Part shown: positions 12,920 to 23,855 of the stretch, piece by piece
Layout of the letters: every line of letters starts with the position of its first letter
How positions within the stretch are numbered: position 1 is the first letter of the stretch
Origin: Rhynchonema sp. JSB1_4
Lineage: Eukaryota > Nematoda > Chromadorea > Monhysterida > Xyalidae
Reading direction: 5' to 3'
DNA length: 64,000 nt
NCBI GenBank assembly: GCA_030248065.1
Contig: JASAMV010005063.1
Span: 1-64,000, forward strand
Translations under genes and position numbers: made by a program
Notes under the pieces: generated by a model
The model's input: only the letters and a program-made list of their open reading frames with translations
Database searches by the model: none
What the model was told of the DNA's origin: nothing

Positions 12920-15536
12920 ATGACAGCGAATCTAACTGATCGCATCTACAAAGTTGGGACGATCATGGCACCACCGGTGACCTATCCGTGTTCACTGCAC
13001 ACGCTCGTGCCGAATGCTGAAATGAACTGCACAAAGCCAGGTATATATCGATTGATTGGGTCATTAATTGATGGATTGAGTGAGTGACTGATTGATTGAA
13101 CAGGTTCGGCTGCCGAATCCGTGGGCGCCGTGCTGAGTCGTCTCGGCATCAAATACGAAATCACCGAATATCACACAGGATGGGGTGGCAAGGTCAACGG
13201 GTCATGGGAGGGACTACTAAAATACATTGAGAGAGGTGCGGTGTTTGCATCAAAAGAACAGAGATCTAACCAAATCTCGAAGTGGCAAGTGGCGCGTTCG
13301 ATGTTTCAGGCGACATCGATATCCCGGCGGTCGTGTTCTTTCCCCTTCCTGAGCGTTTGCTGGATTTCTATCCAACATTTCCAGTAAATTTCGACGACGA
13401 TCCCACTCTTTTGGTTCGTCGTTTATTGTTGCGTTCCTTCTTTCAAGTCATTTCAAGTCTTTTCTGAGTCGCAGGTTTGACTGAGGCGCAGGTACACAAC
13501 ACCAAAACTCGATCGCAGGTTCCAAAAACCCGTCCAAACGTCGTGAATTCCGCTCTGCTGGTGCTGACCATCTTTAAACTGGACGTCTGGCTGAGCGTGT
13601 TTGCGATCGCCGCTTTGCTCGGTTGCTGCCTACCACACTTTCGTTTTTAAAACAGGCTTCATTATTGTTATGATTTTGGTCATTCACTTTTTCTATGTTC
13701 GATTCCCAGGCATCGTTCTGCGCTACTGTGCCGCGCGCATTGAGGTGGCGCGCAAGGGAGACGAAGCGACGAGCGTCTGGGGCACTATCAGATATGCGAT
13801 ACCCAAGTCAGCGCAGCCTATGCCTAAACCCAATATTGTCCAAAGCTTCCAAATACTGTTGCAGAGGCGCCGACGGTTATGTGCGATTCAGCAGCAAAGG
13901 CGGGACCCAATTGTGGCTGATGATGGGACTGGCGATGACGTTGTTCCATGAATTGTATCAGGTATGGATAATTTGTCTGCGGCGTTTTGCCGATCAAGCC
14001 ACCAAGGGATCAAAAAGAAAATTTCCAACTGGAAAATCCCTCGGGTGGCTTAGGTGGACCTCACCTAACCAAGATTCATGGGCCCCTTTGTACTACGGCT
14101 TGTAAAGGCCTGACTCTCCGTTAGGTTCACAGGAACAGCAACAACAATATGGGTATCCTGAATTGCCAGGGTCAACTGCGTGGTGTGCTGCTGAGTCCTA
14201 GTCGTCCGGCGACATTCAAGAATCCGATCGAGGTGGCGGACGCCATTGCAGCTGGTCAATTGCAATTGATACTGACACACGACAACACCTGGTATAGCAC
14301 TCGACTACAGATGAAAGAGGAGGGCATAATGAAGAGATTCGGTTGGTCGTTGTTGTTGTTGTGGTCAACAACTCGAGGGATGTTTTCGGCCACTAGTTTT
14401 TGCTTTGGGCCTGACCTCGCATCGGGTTGCTCAGGAAATCCGATAGGGTTGCGCCAAAAACTTAAAAATTGCATGCCTACTAGGTTTGAACGTTTCTTAA
14501 CGAGACAGTGGATTTTGTCAGGAGAAGCCGTCGAAAACAACCCCTACCGCATCACCCCCGATGTTGTCGAGATTCGTCGTGCAGTATCGAGTGGCGAAGC
14601 CGCAGTGATGGGAGACCGATATTTGATGCAGGTTGGCTGAAGCTTCAAGGCATATACAGTCGTGGCTCCAAGGCTATTTTAAACAGGAAATTCTCAACAA
14701 TCAATGTGGCATCGATGTGATGGGTCTGCCTGCCTATGCGTCGTTTGTCAGTGTGTTGTTTTTGCGCAAGGACTTCGAGCTGAGAAACAACATCAGGTAT
14801 GAAATAATTGAACTGCAGATCAACCGATGTTCGCATGCAAAAAGTTTATGCTGGAAGTAATTTTCACGGTGGTTTCTGAGAGAGGATGAAAGTTGTCCTT
14901 CAAATGTCCGTCAACAACCTGATAGGTTGATCCAAAACAGTTGGTCTCAAAATATCCTCAAAGCCGACACCCCCGTGAACAAGACGTACATATCCGATCA
15001 TCATCAAAGCTATCGTGCCCCAAACCAGATTGGTTTCTTCAGCGAGACGATCATCAGTTCAATCGGCCAGCTGTTATCGATCGAGCAAAAGTATCTGACG
15101 TACGGCCTGGCATCGTGTGACAGTTCGGCACAACAGGCAGCGTCCAAGTACCGATCACTCAATCTGTTGGATATGTCCGGAGCGATGGCTGTTTGGGTGG
15201 TGCGTTTTGGAGGAATTGGGACGGGGGCAATGCAACATTTCGAACTTCGGTGCTCCGATAACTTCACGTGTCAGTACGAGGGCAGACTGAAAGCAAGTTT
15301 TCATCTCTTGTAGGTTGGAATTCTCACAGCGCTCGCCGTCTGGCTCGGGGAGAAGGTGGCATCAATCGTCTATCGGCCGAGTGTGCTGCACTCGTTTGCA
15401 GCCGACTGGTTTTCGCTGACAGAGGTATTGTATGATTGTTTTGAGAAAAAAAGCATTGTCATTTCATCAAAAGCCACTGGTTATTCAGAAACCGTCCGAG
15501 GAAAAGGACTCAGCAGTGAGTGAAGAAAAGCTCTAA
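12920..15536 (+). CDS. Ionotropic glutamate receptor-like channel, short form
   Basis: Ligand-gated cation channel subunit of the plasma membrane. Twelve exons join in frame to 496 residues: 12920-13040, 13104-13235, 13310-13383, 13519-13621, 13710-13806, 13865-13961, 14125-14341, 14522-14631, 14687-14796, 14926-15196, 15314-15424, 15489-15536. S1 half: AVLSRLGIKYEITEY, NGSWEGLLKYIERGDIDIP, and PERLLDFYPTFP with the expected ligand-binding Arg. M1 is near LTIFKLDVWLSVFAIAALLG; the pore loop is around TSVWGTIRYAIPKGA. M3 is TQLWLMMGLAMTLFHELYQ, without the usual SYTANLAAF. The S2 half follows, and M4 starts at LNLLDMSGAMAVW and runs on as VGILTALAVWLGEKV. There is no amino-terminal domain or signal peptide, so either it is an IR-like short receptor or a 5' exon is missing. 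Ligand unknown. Confidence 0.85.
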
Positions 15537-15710
15537 ATTTGATGTTGTCCTAGCTTAACAGCGACAGTGACATTTATGCATCATTCGTCTTCTTAGTCTG
15601 TTTTGCATTTATTATGATCATGATGTTCTGTTTTTGCTTTAAATATTTTTACTCGCTTCCACTCCGCTTTATGAACCCCGAATGAACTACTATTTTTATC
15701 TTGTATAATC

Positions 15711-15929
15711 ATGGACACTGAAATCGGATCTTGCGTTCTGGTGAATTTGAAACGTCGAGTTGAAAACCAGTATACAGCCATTCAAGCAATGATCGAAGTC
15801 GCAGAGCAGTTCGCGAAAGACTGCCACGTTTATAGACGGTGCCCGCACGCTGAAAAAGTAAGCAACAAGTCCTGCAAAAGAATTCTTGCGAATATCGCTG
15901 ATGTCAGGGCTGCCAAGCTGCAAAGATAG
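15711..15929 (+). CDS. Small hypothetical ORF (72 aa)
   Basis: Starts at an ATG and encodes a plausible mixed helical protein with four cysteines (MDTEIGSCVLVNLKRRVEN at the start). It contains a GTAAGC that could be a donor, so it may be one exon of a longer gene. No family recognised. Confidence 0.25.
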   Translation: MDTEIGSCVLVNLKRRVENQYTAIQAMIEVAEQFAKDCHVYRRCPHAEKVSNKSCKRILANIADVRAAKLQR

Positions 15930-16723
15930 TCTGGCCAATGTGTGCGCTAGTTGTGCTTTATCAAACTGGTGACTGCGGTTTGCACACAAACGCGAATACA
16001 ATGGCAAATTTGTATTTTCCGACGCGGCTGTAACTGACTCATTCCTGCATCTTGTATCTTATGCTGTTTGCCACCGCCGGAACTTGCTCACGCATCCCAT
16101 CTTGTGAAGCCTTGGTTGAACGCAGCTATGTATCTGGAAGCATAAGCCCGCCAGTGTGCACAAGTCCGTCCTTGAGCGGTGGCAGAAATTTTCGGTGGGT
16201 GCAACAAATCACATATTTTTCACAACAAGTGTTTTGCTCATTCCAGCAACATGGTAGCATCGTTAATGTGACTCGCTTTGGTCATACAGTATAGTATTTT
16301 TAACCGCCTCTTTCACTTCCTCTTGCAATCTCACCTTGTATGGACAAGTGTGCTCCCATGCCACGCCACTTTATGCATTTCTAAAAAAATTGTTCTCCAT
16401 AAATTATATAGTTTGAAGAAGCGAATTCGGGAATTTCACCAATGGCACACATGCCAGCAGTGAAAAGTGGCACATTGGTGCTCAGACGTGTCAATTGTAC
16501 CAAAATTGTGTCAAAAGTAACGTAGGTACAATTGTTGCCATGTTACCACGCATGCGTTAGTACTCCGGGCGGCGGACAGAGCTCCGAACCTACTCCAAAA
16601 CGTCCCGTGGTGTGTAGTACAGTGCTAAGCCACGTCATAGCTAGCTGCTAACATATTTTTATGAACGAACATGTGGTGTCATTTTTTTTGCACGACTAAA
16701 CCACTGCTAAATGCGCTTTGACC
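15930..16723. other. Intergenic, nothing recognised
   Basis: Unstructured AT-rich sequence upstream of the GT92 gene. Confidence 0.4.
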
Positions 16724-18798
16724 ATGCGGGTCGGCCAGGTTGTACGCTACATTCTGCCGTACGTCGCTATCAGCGTGGTGTTTCTCCTAATTTTGCAAGA
16801 ATTACGGACCAGAGGCCAATTGAAGAACACATGGCACACAAAACGACTATTGCGCACGACGCCAAGCCCAACGACGAAGTATGCGAAGCATAAACAGTTA
16901 CCGAAACATCAATACGTCGAGCATTGCAAGAATTATCACTCGGAAAAACAGGTACAATGCTGGGTTCCCTCTTGCAAAAACACTGACTAAACCAATGCAG
17001 TTTCGATACTACACTTTCAGCCTTGGCTTCCTTTACACGATTTCAATATTCTGCTCTATTCGGCGTACGACGACCGCCGGCACCCTGACAAACCAGTCGT
17101 CAGATTGGTGTTGTACAAGAACTTTGGCATCAAGCATGAAGCGACGTGTAATTGTGCGTAATAAACATATTTGAACCAAGATTTTTATATTTTTAGTTCA
17201 AATAATTGAAGAAACTTTTGCAGTGCGATTATCGGATAACACGACTTTGAGCGTCACGGGTCATTTCGATTCCATTAATGCGGCATCGCCATTTTGTCCC
17301 GGTGGCTGTGAGTGGAGGTAGAACTAATGGTCGCCAAATCTAAGCTTCAAAAACGTACATAAGGCAAACATCCAACATTTTTAAAGGTACGAATCGTTCT
17401 ACCTGACTTGTCCTTTCGAACGATCCACACCCAAACCACTGTCGGTCAGTGTCACTGTCAAGAATGAAACATCTGCTTCGATTGGCATCTGCCCTGTGAC
17501 TGGTGAGAAATTTTTATTTTGAAAAGAAAATTGTAAAATTTAAAAGAAAAGAAAAACTGTGAAATAAAACATTCAGACTACTTTTTTAGCCACCGATACG
17601 TCCGTGGTGCACACGCTGAGCGTTTGTCTTCCAGCCATCTGGGGCTTTGATGATTGGTTCAGACTGGTCTGAAAAAAAACTTTGATTTTCATATTAGAAA
17701 ATTAAGTATCTTGTTAATCTTTCACATTCTAGGTCTTATTCATCGAATACTATCGCTACAGTGGTGTCACCCAGTTTCTGCTGTACAACCATAGCAGCAC
17801 CGCAAATGTGCAGAATGTTATGAGATTCTATAGGTCTGGTTTTCAGATTTTCCCTGCAATTTATCTTTTCTGTATGATTTTTTACTGCTTTGAGCTTCAG
17901 CTTGAAAACCGCAACCACAAGCTTAGTTTTCAATCTATGCATAACCCATTTTTTAGCAATCGTGGTCTGCTGCAAATCCTGCCGTGGCCGAAGGTGCCGC
18001 ACGCCCAGCCTGAGCCGGCTTTCGTGAAAAAATTCGAAGGCATCAGTAATCGGGGACAGATCGTCAACTCGAATGACTGCATTCTGCGAGTATCCACTTC
18101 GAGCCGCTACGTGGCACTTCTCGACGTCGACGAGTTCATTGGCTAGTCGTATTTTTGTTATTATTTTGGAAAGAAATGTGAGAAGTCGGAAAATTCGAAT
18201 TTCAAGTCAGTTTGCAGGTGCGCCAGGTTTAGTTGCGCAAGACTGGCTGGCCAGGTCCGTCACTGAGCTGATGCCTGTCAGCTCAAGCACTGGTGGATTA
18301 CAGGTAAAATTAATACTTTCTTAACTTCTAAAAAAATCACACCAATTTGTTATGAATTGTTCAAGCTGTTAATGCTCAACGCCCAGCACTAAATTGTGCT
18401 TTTTTTCAAAGTACCGAAGTGCATTCGCCTTCCCAAAATGGCCACCGAAACGCGAGCTGAAGGGACCGACAGCCGGCTCAAATATCACAGTGCCGATATC
18501 AGGTCTCCTGTCCACAGGATGTTCTTTATTGACTGTCACGCCCCGTTGTCCAAGTTTCAAATCCCATTTCAAAACTTAAAGTCCGCATATTAAACAGGCA
18601 CAATTACAATGGGTGAAATTCAGCGTCCCGGCTACCGGAGCAAAATGATCTTTCGTCCCGAAGGCGTTCTCAAGCAGTCGGTTCACCAACCTTGGGCCTA
18701 TATGCAGGGATTCCACGAACGGGTGGTTGATCCTAAGCAGGGTACGTGTGCTGACATACATTAGGTACTTGACTCAAACCTCAGGCTTCAGCATCTGA
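16724..18798 (+). CDS. Glycosyltransferase family 92 (DUF23) type II membrane protein
   Basis: Golgi sugar transferase of the GT92 family, large in nematodes, where one characterised member adds galactose to fucose on N-glycans. Exons: 16724-16951, 17021-17147, 17224-17317, 17387-17502, 17590-17666, 17733-17833, 17957-18141, 18218-18303, 18412-18502, 18598-18741, 18785-18798; 420 residues. The N-terminus has a signal anchor (YILPYVAISVVFLLILQEL). Family blocks: NILLYSAYDDRR, LSVCLPAIWGFDDWFRL, VLFIEYYRYSGVTQFLLYNH, GLLQILPWPKVP, ALLDVDEFI with the metal-binding DxD, and YRSAFAFPKWPP. The intron after DEFI must begin with GC, not GT, to keep the frame. The protein stops four residues into the last exon, soon after RPEGVLKQSVHQPW, so the usual C-terminal tail is shortened or the last acceptor is misplaced. 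Confidence 0.88.
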
Positions 18799-19285
18799 TC
18801 TCCCATGATCAATGCCAGACTGCAAGGATTCAAGCGCTTTATCAGTTAAGTCATAGTGAGACACGTTTTGAAATTATAGTCACGCACACGCACGCACAAT
18901 TAGTACATTAAACTTTACACGATAAAAAACGTGAAAAAGTTGGCCCAAATCTCGAAAACGCTTGAATGCAATGATTGTGCGCAAGCGATTTTTTTAGAAT
19001 TGCTTGCGCATTGGAAATGGGCGCAGAACTTCCCGCCGGCTGACCTCAGCATGCTTACGCGAACAGTAGCGTTGTTCAACGCACGAGCATTCTGGGAGTA
19101 AAAGGGAACTTACGCACTGGGGTGGAGAGCGTTTGCAACCCAATTGTGTATACGTTACACGTGGCCCTTGAGTTTTGCGAATTCCATTTCCCTTGCGCGC
19201 AATAATTGCGCGCTATTGGCTTTCCAAGAATTCGGTCCTTCCGCTGGTCACGTGAGTGATATCTCGGTTTTCATCACTGAGTTAA

Positions 19286-20101
19286 AGCGGGCGCGACATT
19301 ATACATTTTTGGAGTGACACACACCAATATTACTGGTGACACACACCATTATTACTGCAGAAATGACAAGAATACATCTGAAGTCACGTGTTTTGAAAGG
19401 ACAATGAAGTCGAATTTCGAAGATTTCATTCAGAAATTCACCCCAGAATGTCGATTGCAAGGAACAAAGTTCAATCTGCTGTAGTCGCTCGGCTCGCTGA
19501 AAATCAGGCATCGAGCTCAAGAAATGAAACAAGAAAATGTTTCACAGACGAATTCCCACAGCGACCGTATGAATCGGCCAAGCGCACGGTGCTAAAGAGG
19601 TACATACAATTTTATAGCACGGGGAATTTTCGTTTGGGCCACACTGTGAGATAGACATGAAGCACTGGTTTCGACCAGCGTAAAAGTTTTTCCCCTACGT
19701 CTAGCGAACATCTTTCACGCTGGTCGAAATTAGTGGTTCAAGTCTAACTCACAGTGTGGCGCAAACAGAAATTTCCAGTGTTATAAAGTTGTGCCTGTTT
19801 AGAACCATGTGCTTCGCCCTCAACATTTTCTTGTTTCATTTTTGAGCTCGATGCCTGATTTTCAGGGAACCGAGCGACTACAGCAAATTGAACTCTTGTT
19901 CGTTGCAGTCGACATTCGGAGGTGAATTTCTGAATGAAATCTTCGAAGTTCGACTTCATTGTCTTTTCAAAACGTGTGACTTCAGATGTCTTCTTGTCAT
20001 TTGTGCAGTAATATTGGTGTGTGTCACTCCAAAAATGTATAATGGGCTTAAATCTACCAAAAAAAACCCAAAAAAAAAAAAACCTCCCTGTGCGGCCCCC
20101 T
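19286..20101. mobile_element. Hairpin element, TTAA-flanked, family B copy 1
   Basis: Left half and right half are inverted copies across a centre near 19700. TTAA lies at 19282-19285 and 20102-20105. The left end begins AGCGGGCGCGACATT; a relative with the same GCGCGACAT terminus is at 36337-36910. The centre carries TTTCGACCAGCGTAAAAG and its inverse. No transposase. Confidence 0.8.
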
Positions 20102-21117
20102 TTAAATCTGTCTCTCTGCTGCAATTCTCGCGTCCCCCCGCCAATCAGGTGCGTTGTACTTTAAAAAATAAAAAAGTAGATAACTGTAAATAGGACAAAG
20201 CACGTAATCTATGTATGTAGTTAGTAAGCATGGACGTGCAGTTTATGAATTCTGATCACGCTATTTTCGATCGGATGAAGGTTTCAGAGGAAAACTGACC
20301 TTTCTACATAAAGTTATTCCACTAAATTACCTACGAACTGCTGCTATTGAGCAAATAATTTCGACCCACCAAGAGTAGTGGTAGTGGTAATGTCGCATGC
20401 TACATTTCCCACATTCCACTTTGCGTACCGCAATATCCTCCAAACACAACAGAATCAAGCAACGATGAACACTGGCATCCGGAAGCAAAAGTAAATGTTA
20501 TATCCACTAAGTTCAGTAGCAGAGCGTCATTATTTCAGGTCTGATCTATCACATGAGACGAAACCTGAATCCGTCAGGAAGCAGATCAGTCGAGGACAAC
20601 CCGTTTGCTCCAATTAACAAAGCGCTGAAACGTCAGATTGAGATAACCGTACGGTCGATGAAATATGAGTATGCGGAAAATGAGCCTATGTAAAACAGGA
20701 TCGGCATTTTGCTAAAAAAATTGTGCGTTGCTTTTAACTTCAGGAACGCTGCCTTTTCGTGCTGATTAGCCCGCCACTATTGATATTTGAAATTTTTGGT
20801 TTGTTTTTTTGCTGTAATTTAGTTGCCGAGATCGAGACGAATAAGGTTTATATTCATGGCTTTTTGATTTTGTGCAGATTTTATATCGAAATCAATCGAT
20901 AAACACCGGCTCTCGGGAACAAAATTAAAAAAATAGATAGACCCCTACTTCTTGGCAATCACGTCAGCCAGGAACAAAATTTTGAATTGCCGCCAATTGT
21001 GATAGGCTTACAGTGTGCTATTAGGGAGTTTACGCTCCCGACTTTACGCTCCCACACTACACAGTGCGCGCGCTTGCAACACGTATGTTATGTTATGCAC
21101 TAACAAACAGAGCGGCA

Positions 21118-21350
21118 TTGTATAGTCCATCCATCAGCTCATGACACTTTTTGGCAGCTGAAAAGCTTGACAGGATCCAGTGTAGTTCCGGTTCCGGTTG
21201 GCTTACAAAAAAGAAAAGAAAGAGAAATCGGTTTTATTTCATTTTTGTACGCCGTTTTCCCTGACATTGCCTTGCCGATGAATAATTTTTCACAACGGAA
21301 CCTGAACCTCCCAAAAAGAGTGCCATGAGTTGATGGATGGACTATACAAA
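21118..21350. mobile_element. Small palindromic element (TATAGTCCATCCATCAGCTC ends)
   Basis: TAGTCCATCCATCAGCTCAT at the left end returns inverted at about 21325-21346. A related pair with TAGGCAATCCATCGGCTTAT ends is found at 21958-22118. Confidence 0.65.
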
Positions 21351-21526
21351 ACGCATGGGCATGATCACGTGACTACCGTATGCTTGTGATAAGAAGCAGT
21401 CGGCCATCTTGAATATTGCTCTTGTCTTCCTGAATAATGCACTAAACGGGGGTCTATCTATTTTTTGGAATTTTGTTCCCGAGAACCGGTGTTTATGGAT
21501 TAATTTCGGCATTAAATCGGCACTTA

Positions 21527-22625
21527 GGCGGCCTTCACAATGCATGCGGGTTGCGGGTTGCGGGTTGCGGGCCGAGGTAATGCGGGCCCGCAAAAATTGA
21601 ATCCGCACTAGGTTTCACAATGCAATGTGCGGGTTGCGGGCCAGAAGTTCTAATTGAAGCAAACCCGCAACCCGAAGTTCCTTGCCCGCATGCGGGTGCA
21701 TTGTGAAACCAAAAAATGCGGGTTGCGGGCGAAGAGGAGTTTAGGAAACGTCACAAAGAATAACATTTATGAGCTCTTCTTTGTCCATACTGACTTCGAA
21801 AAATATATTCAGGTACTGGTCGCACAAAAAGTTTACAAAAACCGGTCAAATTTTTTTCCTGAATCGTGAAGCAGGAAAGTGACAGGGCAGTGACGTTGCG
21901 TTGCGCGATCGCACACAAGGCATGCAGTCTACAAAATGTTTCAGACCCGCAGCAATGTATAGGCAATCCATCGGCTTATGGCACTTTTTATACACAGCGC
22001 GCATGCAGCAGCACACGCCATTTTCTAAACAAGATGTGCACTTTGGGCGAGTGCCATACTTTGATGTATGCGCTGTGTGTATACAAAGTGCCATGAGCCG
22101 ATGGATTGCCTATACATATAAACACGTGCACTCCGTTTTGGACACAATGGGATTGCAGATTCTTGTTGTTTTCAGTTGTTTGGAAAGCTGAGCACGAAAG
22201 TTTCTGAAGAAACCTGTACAAATTTAGCATGCAAATTGATTGCGCAAATAAAGATAAGCGTGTTATGCTTGGCACACTGTTCTTGGAATTCTGCAACATC
22301 GAAAACACACAGAGAGTCGAAAACTTGTGCTCTCTGAGCAATGCGTCAACAAAAATCAACCATCCGAGCATGCGCTGAGGACCCAAACCCGCAAAAAATA
22401 GGATCAGTTCTAATCGAGAAAATGCGGGTTGCGGGCCGATTTGGCCCGCAACCCGCAACCCGCACGCTGCTATGTGAAGGACACTCTGCGTGCGGGTTGC
22501 TGGGTGCGGGCCGGGCTCGGCCCGCAATCCGCGACCCGCAACCCGCATTTCTCGTGTCTTCACAATGCACAGTGCGGGTTGCGGGCCGATGTGGCCCGCA
22601 ACCCGCATGCATTGTGAAGGCCGCC
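21527..22625. mobile_element. Palindromic element with GCGGGTT-repeat arms
   Basis: Ends are GGCGGCCTTCACAATGCATG and its exact inverse. Just inside, both arms consist of tandem GCGGGTT/AACCCGC units, repeated again in shorter inverted blocks. TTA precedes the left end and TTT follows the right end. It is inserted in the larger palindrome around it. Confidence 0.75.
21956..22118. mobile_element. Small palindromic element, second copy
   Basis: TATAGGCAATCCATCGGC at the left is inverted at the right (about 22095-22118). Both arms contain AGTGCCAT or its inverse. It lies inside the GCGGGTT-arm element. Confidence 0.65.
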
Positions 22626-22725
22626 TTTAATGGAAAAGTCACGAATATAAACCTTGTTCGTCTCGATGTCGGCAACAGTAACAGATCATAAAAACAGTCC
22701 AAAATTTTCAAATATCAATAGTGGC

Positions 22726-23855
22726 GGGCCAGGTTTAACTTGATTATTTGATCCCATGTGCCAATATTCGATTATCCAGTGCCACGTTATTTATTATGAA
22801 ACTTTGTTATCTATCATGGCATGATTCATACCATAAGCCAAACTAATTTTGTTTTGCCAGAGTTTGCAAATTGAACGGCAAGGACAGATTTTATTTGTTT
22901 CCGATTAACGTCCATGATGCTCAAAGAAGATCACTAAATGCAACAGGTACCCGATGAAAGTTGTTTCAATAATAATCAGATCACCAGAAAATTCCTTGCA
23001 ACCAGTGATAGTGTTCAGATAAACAAAAAGGATACACGCATGAGTAAGAGGGATGAGCAAAAGAACAAAACGCTGTACTTGTCAAAGTTTAAACAAATCA
23101 TAGAAGCCAGTGAAAATTGGTGCACTATAGACGCATGAAGCTCGCAATTTTTTTGCATTCTGTGTTCGACAGTGAAAAACTTACGATTTGGGGTCCTTTT
23201 CCTTATCGTGACTTCTGAGAGAGGGTACGGTACCCCTGAGCGACTGCACCCCTCTCCTACGCCACTGCTTGTTCAAAATTCGGTCCCTAATAAATTACGT
23301 ATCAGTCAAGACAGTAAAAGAGCTCGTAGCGCGCGAAAATTTTGACTTTTTGTTCCCGAAACCATCAGGCGCCAGCGAAAATGAGCGTACTGGACGCGCG
23401 AGCCGCGCGATGTGCTTGACTTTTGAAGTGTTCGAAAGTGAAAATCTTGCGATATACATAGGGATCCCTTTTCTTTCTTGTGACCTCTCGGACGGGTAGT
23501 ATCCCCCGAGCGGCTGAGGGGGATGTACATATTTTCTCCTTCCGCGTGGTACTTAAGTACTTTTTCAGACGAAAAATATTTTTGTAATCACTGTGCATCG
23601 CATATGAGATATTGATTTTTGATTTCGTAGGATCAAAAACATTACAAAGACAGGGAGCAAGCTTGATACACCTGCCTGACCTTTATGTACAGTGTGATAT
23701 TTTTTCAGCTGAATTTAGATGAAAGCGCATTGCAACCTTAGGTACCAAACTCGACACGCCAGTGTGAAGAACCACGTGAGCTTTCGAAATCACAATTTGG
23801 GAAACACGGGAACCAAGGTTCGTTCAGAGGTGCCATGTGTCAAACGTTCCCAATA
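22726..23855. repeat. Dispersed repeat remnant, otherwise no gene
   Basis: Sequence around 23205-23525 (CTTGTGACCTCTCGGACGGG and flanks, then CCGAGCGGCT) is related to 39700-39850. It looks like an old dispersed repeat. No coding region recognised. Confidence 0.45.

Larger units (their letters stand above)
20768..22725. mobile_element. Large palindromic element with nested insertions
   Basis: The outer arms are inverted: GCCCGCCACTATTGATATTT near 20768 returns as its reverse complement near 22700, and GTTGCCGAGATCGAGACGAA near 20821 returns near 22665. Inner inverted pairs occur at 20905-20945 against 21447-21490. Between them sit at least two other palindromic elements. No open reading frame of transposase type. 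Confidence 0.75.

Noticed and set aside
13519..15536. Patched-related or other transporter reading of the membrane exons
   Set aside because: The full exon chain gives the S1-M1-pore-M3-S2-M4 order of glutamate receptors.
21527..22625. CRISPR-like or telomeric array
   Set aside because: The GCGGGTT units have no spacers of constant length and are arranged as inverted arms, not as an array.
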